Shown one piece after another: positions 1-11,869 of a stretch of DNA of 64,000 bases (positions within the stretch are counted from its first letter, which is position 1; the number at the start of each line of letters is the position of its first letter). The notes under the pieces were generated by a model. The model was not told where the DNA came from. It searched no databases and worked only from the letters and a program-made list of their open reading frames with translations. Both the position numbers and the translations under genes were made by a program. The DNA comes from Protopterus annectens (Eukaryota > Chordata > Ceratodontiformes > Protopteridae). The DNA lies in contig NC_056738.1 in the NCBI RefSeq assembly GCF_019279795.1, positions 405,780,745 through 405,844,744 of the forward strand, written 5' to 3'.

Positions 1-1230
1 TGTAGAAAGAGTGGGAGTGTTTTATTGTTTTATGACTTCCAGAAGCTGCACCAGATCTTAGCAAACTCTATGCATGTGTATTATTGAAACATATATATGA
101 TATTCTGTGCCAGTGGCTAGGAAGGGGATAGTATGGGAACCAGAAGTCAGATGACCAGATGTATGTGATGTCATTCTGTAATCCAGAGAAAAAAATGATG
201 TTTTAATACTAGATGGGACTGAAGTCTCAGAGCAGTCTGTTTTTGGAACCTGACAAAGAAGGATCTCTCACCCACTTCATCTTCCCTTGCTCTAGTAAAT
301 GACCAGGGAATAGTAATTATTTAGATCAGTCATAAAAATATAGTGAGACTACTTAAGAACTGTTTTTCTGTATCTGTGTGAAGCTATTCATCTTTATTTT
401 AATATGTCCTGTGATTGAAACTATTGTAAAAAGATAGTCTGTATTTTCATGTTCTTTTAGTATTTATTATTAAATATGTTTAAAAATTTTCATTGTGGCT
501 GGTCCTTTAGAGAATATTTTTACTTTTGAGAGTAGAGTATATAACTATTTGGTGACACTGTGGCCACTCCTGAATGCCTTACTGCATTGGTCAAACACTG
601 TCATTTGTTGTAATATTAACTTCACTCAGTGTAATTGGGTACCCTTGTAAGAGCCTTAGAATAGCTGGCTTTGGACTGTCTGGTGGCAGTGCTACTACCT
701 TATAGTCTGGGCAGAAGGGGGCATAGCTAGTAAATTTGTGCTATCCTTTCCCAGGTGTGTGTGTGAAAACCAAATCTCAAAGAGTGTTTGTGTGTGTCAG
801 CTGCTTGGAGCAGGGACACGAAGCACTGGTTTCAAAGAGATGGTGCTGGAGGACTTGGCTTGGACAGTTGGCTGAGGACTCAGCTCTACAGTGGCACCAG
901 TGGGGAGTCTTACTGGGGACCTAGAGAGAGACCCAGACCCCAGACTGAGTGTTCCCTGTGTGTTCTTAAAGGAAATTGTGCTTGATGCAGATAGCTCTAT
1001 CTGAAAATATTGTGTGTATCTATTTTTGTTCCAAGTGAACAAGCCTCTCCAGTGTCAGTGGTGAGGATTCAGGCTCCTTGATTACATGCAACAAGAAAAC
1101 AGTTATTTTTTATAGGGGTAGGGAGGAGTCCTATGTACTCCCCCAATACTTATAGTCTAACTCAAGAGATTGTATACCAGTGAGGAAAGGATATATTCTC
1201 TAACCCTGGTAATGTAATGATCTCACACTT
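1..1230. other. Non-coding stretch, nothing recognised
   Basis: Only short open frames (up to about 80 codons) occur here. They overlap on both strands and show no domain or motif. The DNA is AT-rich with ordinary composition. I see no repeat unit, RNA gene or splice-site arrangement that I could defend as an exon. Confidence 0.5.
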
Positions 1231-1456
1231 AACTAGAAACACATTCTACTCAGCAAACTTAGGGAGTCACCACTACCTGTTCTTAAAATGAGTGCTTTCA
1301 TTCTTATTTTATCATGTGATGTGTTGGGCACCATTTTTAAACCTGATATGTGTTGCATTACATTTATCTGATGAAGTTCTTGGTGTATAAATAAACTCAT
1401 TTAAGAACTGGTCATGGTGACTCCCTGAGTTTGCTGAGTAGAACATGTTTCTAGTT
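1231..1456. repeat. Inverted repeat, about 63-bp arms, 101-bp loop
   Basis: The arm at 1231-1293 is the near-perfect reverse complement of 1395-1456; both contain the TGCTGAGTAGAA / TTCTACTCAGCA core. The loop contains CTGATGA at about 1369-1375, which resembles part of a hammerhead core, but the matching GAAA segment is absent. It could be the remnant of a foldback element or of the terminal repeat of a Penelope-like element. No coding potential. Confidence 0.75.
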
Positions 1457-1655
1457 TTTTTGGTTTGTTTGTTTTTGGATCTCATACACCTGATGACCAT
1501 CTGTTTTGTTGACTAAAGTGCATCAAAAAACAGATGTTGACTTTAAAGGAATTCAACATAATTCATGCCTCCCATATTTTGTATGCGTGTGTGCATATAC
1601 ATAACCGTATACACAAATATAAGGAAAAACAGAATCACTAAAATACATGTGTATT

Positions 1656-1660
<5 letters not shown>

Positions 1661-1749
<89 letters not shown>
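1661..1749. repeat. Compound TA / CA microsatellite
   Basis: A run of about 12 TA dinucleotides is followed by a short TACATA transition and about 29 CA dinucleotides. The surrounding long open frames on both strands are simply translations of this repeat. Confidence 0.97.
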
Positions 1750-1751
<2 letters not shown>

Positions 1752-3495
1752 TATATACATGTGTGTGTATGTGCGTATCCATAATAACTGTATTGTATAA
1801 GAACACGTAGTCCCATTTTCTTTGGGCAAATAAAAGGAAACATTTCTAGAATGTAATATTAGGACAGTGGTTTGTCCTGTGTAGTTTTTCTTTTCTTTTT
1901 TTTTTTCAAGAAATAGTAATTTTTGTTTAATGTGATACCCTAGTTTTGTTTTACATATGTTTTATTTTGTTAATATATGCTTAATATGATTCCTATAGAA
2001 CTTTTTTTTGGGGTCAGACAACCAATCCTGTGACATATGTTTTAACTTTTGGTAGGAAATTAGTATTTTGTATCCTATTTTAGGGTCTATGAAGGGGAAG
2101 TAAAATAAGGCAAGGTGGAGTAACAACAGTCAGAGTTAAATTTAGGTTCATCACTCTTAGAAATGCATACATACCATGCAGAAAGCATAGCATGCTTGGG
2201 TGCAACAAAGATGTGACTGGTGGACATGCATGTTCATGAGCTAAGTGCAGTTTGCCCACAGAAAGCTGAAGGCATTTATTCCTACAACTGAGATACATAT
2301 GTACACTACAATGCGATTCATAGAGCTCAACATGGCTGGGCCTAATTTTGCCTAATTTACATAAGAACTTCTTAAATCAGCCCCAGTTTATGCTGGCTAA
2401 CTGGCATAAGTCACCATTTTAGGCTTCATTGGACTACATTTCCACAACAGTCTGTGAAAAGTATGAATGAACTAAAACCATTTATAAACAACAGGGATAA
2501 GCATAAATAATCAGGAAAAGGTAGTTATTAGACTAATTCACTGTGTTCTCTTCAATAGTAGTCTATATTTACATTGGTAAAACATGACAGTTAATAGAAT
2601 TTTGATGGATTACAAGTATCATATTTTGAAGGGTGTAAGGTGTAACTTTCAGTGCCGTGCATATGTGCCAAGTGTTTTACTGCTAACAATGGTGTCTGCC
2701 AATCAGTAAAGAAAGATGTATACTAAATGACAGCTATTTTAACTAATTAATAAAATATATGACATAATACACAAGTTAATAACTACCAGAGCCTCATCAC
2801 ACACACATACAGCCTATACATTACTAGTGAAGTAGGGGAGTGGAACTTACAGGAGGTATATTTAAAAAAAGCGAAAAAAAAACTCAAAACACAGCAGTAA
2901 TGGCATAATGTGGATATTATCATTCATATGTGTTTGTGAAATGCAGTAGAATGCATGGTCCACATTTATTCAAAGTATCATACAAGGATCTCAGGTGTCA
3001 CTTTCTTTTGTTACAACATGATGCAACAACAAACAGCAAGATATAGAAGAGAGAGAGAGAACTTCAGGCCTGAAGAGAATCACATCCTTATGGATGCTCT
3101 GTAGGCATATAGAAAATGTATTTTTGGAAAGGGGGGGGGGTAGAAGAGGCAGAAAGAGTTCAAGTAAGGAGTTAAGCAATAACTTACATTAATGCTATGG
3201 GGGGTGGGAGGCACCCTAGCACAGTGCAGGAAAAGAGCCAATGACATGGTGGGATATGCCAGGATGAAAGCCAGAATGCAATTGCCCAGAGCAGCACTAG
3301 TAGTGACCCTTATACACTACAACCGTTAACACTGAATGAGGACTACATTTTCTCTACAAGGGGTGATAACTTTGGTGCAGATGAGGATGCTGCAGGAAAC
3401 ATCCAAGGTGGTGTTGATGCCAGTACCTTCTGAACCCTACAACAACTACAGTTAGGCAGTGAGGAAAGTTTGTGTGAAGTTCTTTTTGCTACATT
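1750..3495. other. Non-coding stretch, nothing recognised
   Basis: AT-rich DNA without a supported gene. It holds only low-complexity runs, for example a G-run near 3130-3140 and A-runs near 2864-2883. Open frames are short and unconvincing. Confidence 0.5.
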
Positions 3496-3513
3496 ATGCT
3501 ACAATGTGTTTGG

Positions 3514-3770
3514 CTGTTGCCTCACAGCAAGAGGCTCTCCCGTTCGATTCTCGGCTGGAGTGTGGGGAGTGCCTTCTGTGTGGAGTCTGCATGTCCTCCC
3601 CGTGTTTGGGTGGGCATTCGAAAGACATGCGTAAATGGGCGTGCCTTCGTTGAAGTTTGGATGTCAAGCTGGCACCTCGGTGTTCGTGAAAATCTACTGC
3701 CAATCATTAGCGGACCTCCGGTCCGCTGTGGCGACCCCTAACCAGGAAAAGCCAAAAGACAAACAACAAC
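3514..3770 (+). mobile_element. tRNA-derived SINE with 18-bp target duplication
   Basis: The body contains a tRNA-like promoter B box (cgTTCGATTCTC at about 3541-3552) and ends in a short A/C-rich tail (AAACAACAAC). It is bounded by identical 18-bp direct repeats at 3496-3513 and 3771-3788 (ATGCTACAATGTGTTTGG), a clear target-site duplication. Compared with the copy at 27540-27775, the first 25 or so bases of the head are missing, so this copy is 5'-truncated, but it keeps a middle segment that the other copy lacks. A shared block around AATCATTAGCGGACC marks all three copies in this window as one family. No protein is encoded; mobilisation would depend on a partner LINE. Confidence 0.88.
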
Positions 3771-3788
3771 ATGCTACAATGTGTTTGG

Positions 3789-4734
3789 CATGATACATGC
3801 ACATATCACCCTTACACATGTCATCAGGTATACCATCAGAGTCAGATGAGGCAGAAAGTCTACAGACAATGTATGGTACTTTTTTGTCATCCTACCCGCA
3901 CATACAATGCCTGTCACAGGTCACATTAAACACAAGCTCTGATATTTATTCACAGGATCAGCACCAGAACCAATCTCATCCTGTGTCTTACCACATCAGG
4001 TCGATGGCTGTTGACTATGAGGCCATAACTTGTCATTCTCAGGATACAGCCTGATGACAGTTGCACAGAATTGCAAAGTGTACTGAAAGGGTCCCCTACA
4101 CCATAGTAAGTATATATCTCCTAATAAGGGGTCACTCACACCCACACACTCACAAACACACACTGCAGAATGAGGACATGTTATCACAGTGCAATAACTA
4201 CAAAAAAATGCAGCTGTCACAGTGTTGATTAGAATTTCTCAGAAAATTTGGAAAAGATAATAGTGGCCACTGGACTGGCAAAGGTTAGTTTATATTCCAC
4301 TCCCATGAAAGGACAATGTTAAAGAGTACATAAATAATCAATTATTTTACATGCTAATGAGGTAATGTTAAAAATCTGGCAAGGCAGACTCCAGTGCAAT
4401 ATATGAATAACTACCAGTGTACGAGCTAGTCTTCTAAGGGTTATAGGGGTCAGAGGCACCAATGATCAAATTACTAGCATCTGTTGGATGACAGAGAAAG
4501 CAAGGAAGTTACAGAAAAAAAAACTTCTGTTTTAACTATGCTAAAAGTTTTACATGTGTGGACTATAAGAAGCTGTGGTATGTTCTTAGAGAAATGCGGA
4601 TTCCAGGTCACCTTGTTTCCTTCTGAGGAATATATATACAGAACAAGAAGCAAAAAAACGAATATGGAATAACTTAGTAGTACAAGACTTGAAAAGGTAG
4701 ACAACACTGAATATGGCATGCAAAATGTGAGGAT
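3789..4734. other. Non-coding stretch, nothing recognised
   Basis: It contains a CA-rich patch at about 4137-4165 and short overlapping open frames with no domain. The 85-codon frame at 3797-4054 has no recognisable motif. Confidence 0.45.
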
Positions 4735-5515
4735 GGTCTAATCAAATGCTGGAATCAAAATCACCAGAAGAAATATTAATAAACTCAGATATGCAGATGG
4801 CACCATAAGTGAGGATAGTGGATGAGCCTTTTGATGAAGGTGAAAAAGTTGGCTTTTTGCTTAGCATCAAAAAAATAAATTTACATTACTTTGTTCTAGC
4901 AACTTTTGGCAAACAGGTGGGGGACAAGAAGTGGAGGCAGTGACAGATTTTATTTTCTGAGCTGAAACATCTCTACAGATGGTGACTGCAGCCATGAAAT
5001 TCTGGAAAACATTTTAAACATCAAAGACATCACATTGTCAAAGGTCCATATAGCCAAAGCTATGATTTTTGAAGTTGTAACATATGGCTTTGGGAGGTGG
5101 ACTATAAGTAAGGCTGTGCACCAGAAAAACCTATGCTTTTGAACTGTGGCATTGGAGAAAAATATTGAGATTTTGATGGACTACAGGAAGATCAAATCAG
5201 TTAATACTTAAAAAAAAAAAAAAAAACTCAAACTATTAACTGAAAGGTCTGACAGTAAAACTAAAACCTAATTACTGTGGTCACATAATGTGAGGACAGA
5301 ATTTATTAGAGAAGACACTGACAAGGAGAAAGGCAGATGGCAAAATAAGGAGGGGGTGGCAGATGTTAAGATGGGTGGACAGCATTATTGAAATAATAAA
5401 TATGAATATGCAAGTCCTTGGAAACAGCTGTTGACAGACAAGTCTGGAATGCTGAAGTCCTTGAGGTCATAAAGAGTCAGAGTTGAATAACTGACTAAAC
5501 AACAAGTGGTACACT
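4735..5515 (+). pseudogene. Degenerate RTE-type LINE reverse transcriptase, 3' part
   Basis: In broken frames the plus strand still reads like the second half of an RTE/BovB-type reverse transcriptase. Near 4745-4810 it gives GIKITRRNINKLRYADGTI, where the catalytic YADD box has become YADG. Further on come DITLSK..IAKAM near 5025-5060 and an AFELW-like stretch near 5130-5150. The element closes near 5470-5510 with an AAAGAGTCAGAGTTGAATAACTGAC-type end and a short AACAAC tail, a layout I know from RTE elements. Stops and indels are frequent and an A-run interrupts it at 5211-5226, so this is an old, dead copy. Family placement rests on remembered similarity and is not proven here. Confidence 0.6.
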
Positions 5516-7529
5516 GAATATCTCAAGAGAGTGAAACCAGTATGAATATATTATTGTGGCCATTGTTCATGCTGGCACATCCTTTGGTACCTTGCTATAC
5601 TGCTGAAGCAGACTAAATCATTTCATTAGAAACATTCACATAATGTTTAGCATTGAAGGAGAGTATCACTACAGCTGTGCTACAGAATTCCACTAGGGGC
5701 CAGTGCTTTTCAATTCTATGTCAAAATATGTCTTGAATCACCATTTCCATTTCACATGTACACATCTTCTATCTTTACCACATATCTGTAACAAAGGAAT
5801 TTGCAGCAGGGTCCATATCCTATTCTTCTTTCATAAGTTCAGTTGTTAGCATGGTCTTTAAAATAATAAAATACCATATACTGTATTTAATGGATCTTCT
5901 TTCAAGTTATTACTGACTGCATAACATCCTGTACTTATAGGTAACATTTTTAAATAACTGCTTTGATGCATGGAAATTAAAAAATAATTGAAAAAAAACA
6001 GGAAGTTTGCAAATTACCATTGGGGTAAGTGGGGAGAAATGACCTTGCCATTTATCAAATATTTTTTAACAGTTTATTACATAAAGCTTTTTTACTTTGC
6101 ATAAAAACAATCAAGGAAATATAGCAGGGGAAAAATATTCCATACCATGTAATTCTTGTATCATTTCCTGTAGCTAGTGTAAATGGGGACTGATTTTCAC
6201 AAAAACATTGGAAGGCTTTAGAGCTTTCAAAACATTCTAGAAGAAATCTAAAGTAAAATGAAACATTATGAAATTCTATATCCCATTCTTTAGAGCAACT
6301 ACATATTACTGGATAGGTATTTTCCTGTTTGCTTCCTAAATTTGCAGTTTGAGAATAGCTTTTAAGAACAGTACCTGGAGGCTAAGAAGCTTACGTTATT
6401 AATTCTCACAAATCATCTGACACGTTGATGTCTTTCTGTTCATCCTGATGCATTATATGACCTTCATATTCCACTGAACCACTGCATGAAATGAACCAAA
6501 TAACCTGTCTTTTAATCCAAACTAGGTAAGTGCAAGGTCACAATGATTGATACTGCAATGTTCTTCAAGAAATACGAGTTGAATCAATTTCTGCTTAACA
6601 TACCATTTGTAAGCCATTTAATTTTACAGTGCCAGATGGAACAGCAATCTGTATATAAAGTACATAAAGAAACCTCTTAAGAGATAAAAAGCTACTGCAA
6701 ATCTATTTTCAAAATAATATCTTAACCTCGCATTATTGGTACTAAAATATCAATAAAAATCGGATTAAATCTGGAATAGGTAATTTATTTTATACCATAG
6801 TGATGCAGTGTTATAATTCAAGCACTTCGGTGCATGGTAGGGCTTTCATTAAATACTTTTTCCTACTGCTTTCTGCTTCTTCAGATACAATATGAAACTT
6901 GTATGGAATATAAAAAGGAAGGAAAGAAAAGCCTAACGTATAATTTGTCTCTAAATCAAACAATAATTAAATACAATTTGAATCGGTTTAAGCCACAGAA
7001 TATATCAAAGCTTAAAGTTTTCTTACTTTGCACAGTAAAAACTAACTGAAAAGAAAAGCTCACCATTGCCAGCTCGTAAATATAAACAGATAAACAGACT
7101 GCTCTCTGTCAGTTTTGTAGTTTGATCTGTAAACTTCTATTTTAGCTTTAGTAGCATAACTACAGCAGTTTTACTTTCTATGAACATGTCATGTTCAGAG
7201 AAACTATGTCAAACTTAATGATATTACTGAAGTAAAAATGCTCCATATGTCATTATGAATCCATAAGCACCACTGAGGGGGGGGGGGGGGAGTTCAACCA
7301 ACTAATACTCAAATAAAACAGAAAGTTCAGAATGTACCATGTGAAGTCATTTAACAGAGGCAATAATGCATGTAAATAAATCTACTGTGCAGCAGTTTGT
7401 AAGTGTGGGGCACATTCTAAATAAATCAAAACATTTATGAAATGAGAGTTCTACAGCAACCAGTAAGAAAGTTTTCTATAAAGATCAGGGAATTGGACAC
7501 ATTGAATGCACTCTACTTATAACTGACAT
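5516..7529. other. Non-coding stretch, nothing recognised
   Basis: AT-rich DNA with no supported gene. A 16-base G-run occurs at about 7277-7292. The open frame at 6834-7049 is lysine/asparagine-rich, with no domain. Confidence 0.5.
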
Positions 7530-8218
7530 AGGGTCACAGAATCATAGGAAGTTACTATGCTATTGGCCCTGAGGCCCTTACAAGCCTAGCCAAGAATTTA
7601 GCCCATGTTCCGACAAGTCAGAACCTGATGCCCCTTTCCAGCAGGGACACAGGGGGAATCCCAGGAGTGTATTCTCTGTTCCTCATCCAGTTATCCAGGT
7701 TGCGCTTAAAAAAGGATAATGAGGTACTCTGCTTGACGTGGAGAGGGAGTCTATTCCACAGAAGGGGGAGTCTCTGGGGAACAAATCCTATGTCACATAC
7801 CAGGTTGAGGTCTCACATGCAGGTTACTCGAGTAGAGGTAGATTTGCAGATATGCAGCAGTCCCATCAAGATGGGGTCTGTGATTGCTTTGTATACCAGA
7901 CAGAGGTCAATCACCTCTGAGGAGTCTGTATGAGACTGAATAGAGGGACATGGCTTTTAGCCTATCTGTGTAGGGTAGATGTTTGAGGCCCTTCAGCTGC
8001 TGCATGTGCTTTGTGAGGTACATGCTGAAAGGGGCATTGTACTCAATAATGGGTCTTATAAGGGAAGAATATAGGGATGTTATGATCTCCTTGTTTCTGG
8101 AGGAGACACCCTTCCTAATGAAGTGGACGATTTAGAAAGCTTTTCATACAATGGAGGAAATATGGTGGTCAAATCTCAGGTTGCTATCAACCTGGGTGCC
8201 CAAGACCCTCACGACTGA

Positions 8219-9708
8219 TCACATGCTTAGGACCTTGTTATTAATGTGATCATTTGTGGGGATGTCACTCTCTCCAAGGGGGAAGATGATGCATTTTTTG
8301 GCATTCAATTTGATGCCATGTTTCTGGCACCAGTCATTTGTTTGGGTGAGACCCTCTTGGAGGATGTCCACATCACTAGGGGAATTGATGACAGTGCCCA
8401 GCTTGCAGTCATTTGCAAACTTGGTGAGCCATAGCCAAGTGGCTTTGGCCTGCACCTCAGAAAAGTATATCCCAACCAACAGAGGCCCCAAGACTGATCC
8501 CTGGGGCATACCAATTGTTACAGGTCTACTGCTTGCGTTGGCTTCCCCAATTTTGACTAGGACGGTTCTATAAGTGAGCCAGTTTGTTACCCATTTGGTA
8601 ATATACGGATTGATGCCTAGTTGAAAGAGTTTATCTATTATACCCAAGTGGAAAATAGTATTGAAAGCTTTGTCCAGGTCAAGGTAGGTGGTGTGCATTG
8701 TCTTCTCCTCGTCCATGGCTTTGATAACTGCCTCAAAGAAGTTGACCAAATTTAACAGGCATAACGTCCCCTTGATGAAACCAAACTGTTGGGATCAAGT
8801 GTTTGGAGGTTGCCAATGCCCTTGTTAATGACGTCCATGACAATCCATGTCATGGCCTTGCAGATCAGGCTAGTTAGGCTGATGAGTCTATAATTTCCTG
8901 GATCAGTGGACGTTCCACCTTTGTGCAAAGGGATGACATTGGCTGTCCTCCACTCTGTTGGGACAATGCCGGTACTCAGACTTTGGTTGAATAGGGTGCC
9001 TAATGGTGCTGCAAGTTCCTGCTTGAGTTCATGCAGGATGCAGCCTGGGATGTTATCAGATCCCATGCAGGCCGTACTTTTTGCCTTTGAGGGTAGTGAT
9101 GACTTGCTTCCTAGAGATAAGGGATGGGAGCAGGTGCTGTGGATGTCCTGACTTACTGATGGGGACAGAGGGGTGAAGTTTTTGCTGAACCTGTCTGCCA
9201 GCATGTTGGCTGTATCTGCAGCATTTGTGTATGAGGTGTCCTTGAACACCAGTTCTGAGCAGATCGGAGTGCTTCCTTTGAGATTGCAGACATATGTAAA
9301 GACAGGTTTATGATTGTCTTTAGTAGATACGGCCAGTTTGGACTTGAAGTTTGCTTTGGAGGATTTCACTAGTGCTCTTATTTGCTTATTCAGGCTAAGA
9401 AGAGATGGCTTACAATTAGGCACCTGCTCCTTTTTGTTCCTTTTATTACAGAGTTTATTTATTGCAGATATCCACAAGACAAATTTGCTCTTCCATGAGG
9501 ATGAAGATTTTGAACTGTCTCGTACTACTGACTCCATGCAGCTATACAAATGCTTGTACAGTTTTTTGGTGTAGGTTTGGACATTTGCACAAGTTCCTAT
9601 GGATGGGGAGGGGGCTGTGAAGCTGCTTATACCTTCCCTCAGGAGGTTGTAATCAGCTTTGGGGAAGTTTTTTTGTTTGACCCTAGCTGGGGGGGGGGGT
9701 GACTTCAA
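8219..9708 (-). pseudogene. CR1-like LINE reverse transcriptase (copy 1)
   Basis: Two adjacent frames (9708-8752, then 8749-8219) together give the fingers-palm of a LINE reverse transcriptase, which copies element RNA at a nicked target. Visible blocks in order: TEWRTANVIPLHKGG, NYRLISLTSLICKAM, TYLDLDKAFNTI (motif A), GMPQGSVLGPLL and the catalytic box near 8403-8415. The box reads FANDCKLG instead of FADDCKLG, so one metal-binding Asp is Asn. Homology continues downstream towards 7650 in broken frames. A frame change at about 8750 separates the two halves. The neighbouring endonuclease overlaps its start by 25 bases in another frame, a sign of an indel rather than a designed overlap. Confidence 0.88.
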
Positions 9709-10490
9709 AAGTGACCACTTTGTGGTCGGATCTTACCAGGGAGGATGGCACTGTAGAGGTGCAGCAGTAGTTACTCATGTTGATTAGCACCAAGTCCAAG
9801 ATATTATCACCTCTTGTGCAGGTGTCAACCAGCTGGCCCAAGGCATTTGCACTGATGAAATCAAGGAATATATGGGCATTTGTGTTTTGGCATGAGTAGT
9901 TCTTCCAGTTTGTGGTTGGACAGTTAAAGTCGCCCAGGATCAGGGTAAAGGGTTGAATCTTGATAGATCCAAAGAGGCCCAGATAGGTGGAGTGGGCATC
10001 TTGAGTCAAAGTTGGCAGCCTGTAGCTAGCTATGATTTGAATAGGGGGTCTTGTTAATGGTGAACTGCACCTGGAGTGTCTCCTGTATATCATACTTTTT
10101 GACCAGCCTGGAGATGTGTATGTCTTTCAATATATATTAAACTCCACCTCTGTTTGCTTTGCTGCAAGTGGTTTGGGGTCTGAATGTATGACAGGATGAG
10201 TACCCTGGTATGGGTGAGGTGCTCTCCACAGCTTTCAACCAGGTTTCTGCGACTGCACAAATGTCAGCATCTTCCAGGGTTAAGAATGCTTGCAATGAGT
10301 ACAGTTTCATGTTTAGACTCCTATCATTTAGCAGCATGACCTTTAATTTGCATTTTGATGAAATTTTCATGTTGGTAGTTTTGACCTCATGGCATTGCCT
10401 AAAAAAGGCACTATGTGGGAGGCAACAGCCTTTGCCAAAAGCCTGACGTCCAAGGGCAACAGATCCAGGCCATCTCTGGCAAAGCATCAT
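9683..10490 (-). pseudogene. CR1-like LINE endonuclease (copy 1)
   Basis: N-terminal part of ORF2, an apurinic-type endonuclease that nicks target DNA. The fragment at 10490-10137 holds the beginning, with KVMLLNDRSLNMK and AVAETWL, the usual NaRS-N/TWL-type blocks. The fragment at 10093-9683 holds YRLPTL, LILGDFNCPTTNW, ILDLVLINM and LVRSDHKVV, the last being the catalytic SDH motif. A gap of about 40 bases with a frame change separates them. The endonuclease precedes the reverse transcriptase on the minus strand, the normal order for this clade. Confidence 0.85.
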
Positions 10491-10716
10491 GGTCTATCGA
10501 TCATGTCTTCCCAGGCAGTCAAGGTACTGAATCTCCTTTGAATGACAGCAGAAACTAAGCTAATTGTTAAAGTCAATCATTTTCTGTTTGCATTTAGGCA
10601 TCATTCTGGGTAAAGGTAGAATGTTGCTTAAGGCTAAGGACATACCTGCCTGGGACACATACTCAGCGAGCTCGATCATGCCTCTCTTCATATAGTCTGG
10701 GGAGGTACATCTCAAG

Positions 10717-11310
10717 TCATTCACAACAAACATGGACTATGACAGAGTCATAACAGTACCTGTTGTTGAGAGACTTTAGTGCATGTGTGATATGACAGAT
10801 TCTGGCACCTGACAAACAACTAACTGCGACTTTCTCCTTATCCAGCCTGGTGAGGGGAACATCTGTGTCTCTCACAATGGAGTCTCCTATGACTAATATG
10901 TTGGGTTTATGGTTAGGCCTTAGTGGCAGTGAGATACAGGTGTGTGGACTATGCATGATCTGGTGAGCTGTGGAATTCGAGTGTGTTTTTGTCTCAGAGG
11001 TCTCTTTTGTTTGGGTATGTTTCTGTTGAGGACATCCGCATATGTGGGTGTGTATTGTGTAGGCTTGGATGGTGTTTGAGGTGTGGTGCTTGTGTTGACA
11101 AACTTCTCAGTGCCAGATATACTGGCTTGTAAGGGAGACAGCAAAGTTCTTAATGTAATTGCATCTATCACAAATTGTGTTCCTAGGTGGTAGTAGTAGA
11201 GGGTTGTTAGTGTACATGAGGCAGTTGCTACATTGTCACAGGATGCCCATATCAACCAGACTGGCACATGGATATGCAAAGTGGCTTCTTCTACATTTTT
11301 TCATGGTCAC
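10717..11310 (-). pseudogene. CR1-like LINE ORF1: Cys-rich segment plus SGNH-esterase-type segment
   Basis: In the region 10956-10717 the minus strand reads NILVIGDSIVRDTDVPL followed by CLSGARI and VIVHV. This is the GDS(I/L) and HVG-type layout of the esterase-like domain found in ORF1 of many CR1/L2 LINEs. Upstream (11300-11150) another frame shows paired cysteines (QCSNC, ICDRC) that could bind zinc. In-frame stops and a frame change break the ORF. ORF1 proteins of this kind bind element RNA and assist retrotransposition. No complete start could be chosen because the 5' end is eroded. Confidence 0.7.
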
Positions 11311-11869
11311 TGATGGAATTTCAACTGAGAAGTATACACAGTATAAAACAGAAGGCCTAAAGGAGTCTAACAAGGGAAACCTACTCTTTGCGGCATCTTG
11401 CTTTACTAAAACACTGAAGCAAGAAGACAGTCTGTTTTGTGCTGTCAGTGTTTCAGTAAATTAACACTGGTTAGATCATGGACTGTGCCCTTGTTTGTTT
11501 TCCAATGGGCTCGAAGAAGAGGGGAAGGTGAGGTTTACATTTCCCCCTTTCTCTGAGTTTGTGCACAACCTTAAAGTTACTATATAAAGTTCAGGAGTGT
11601 GGACAGCTTGCTTTTTGTGTTTTTTATGACCTATGGAGTGCCACAGTTTTGAGCTTGTGACCTCCCAAGGCTTTAGACGTTTTAGTTTCATGTTACCATT
11701 TCTCAATTAAAAGACATGATTTTTCATACAGGATCCAGGTTAAAACAAGGAGAGAGAGAAGTGATTATAAGATGAAGCAGAATAAATGTTTTACTGTAAC
11801 AAGTACCTTAAGAACGTATCTGTTACTGCTTAAGCTATGTCAACACAAAACGAAAGGCAGAGAGTAGAA
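11311..11869. other. Spacer between two LINEs
   Basis: No convincing gene. The part next to 11310 may still be LINE 5' untranslated sequence. Open frames are short and lack motifs. Confidence 0.4.

Larger units (their letters stand above)
7530..11310 (-). mobile_element. CR1-like LINE, copy 1, nearly full length
   Basis: Reading right to left, the minus strand carries a Cys-rich/esterase-type ORF1, an AP-type endonuclease, a reverse transcriptase and a short 3' untranslated tail. The tail at 7530-7600 shares GCTAGGCTT and ATAGC-TAGTA blocks with the ends of the two other copies (19640-19700 and 20283-20345). Length (about 3.8 kb) and order match CR1/L3-type LINEs. Frames are broken in several places, so it is inactive. 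Confidence 0.85.

Noticed and set aside
1543-1843. Several overlapping open frames of 60-87 codons on both strands
   Set aside because: They are translations of the TA/CA microsatellite (poly Val-Cys or Thr-His peptides).
3541-3560. Possible tRNA gene (TTCGATTC box)
   Set aside because: It lies inside a SINE; no cloverleaf with acceptor stem can be formed and the unit has target duplications.
3797-4054. 85-codon frame after the first SINE
   Set aside because: No motif; composition not distinct from the surrounding DNA.
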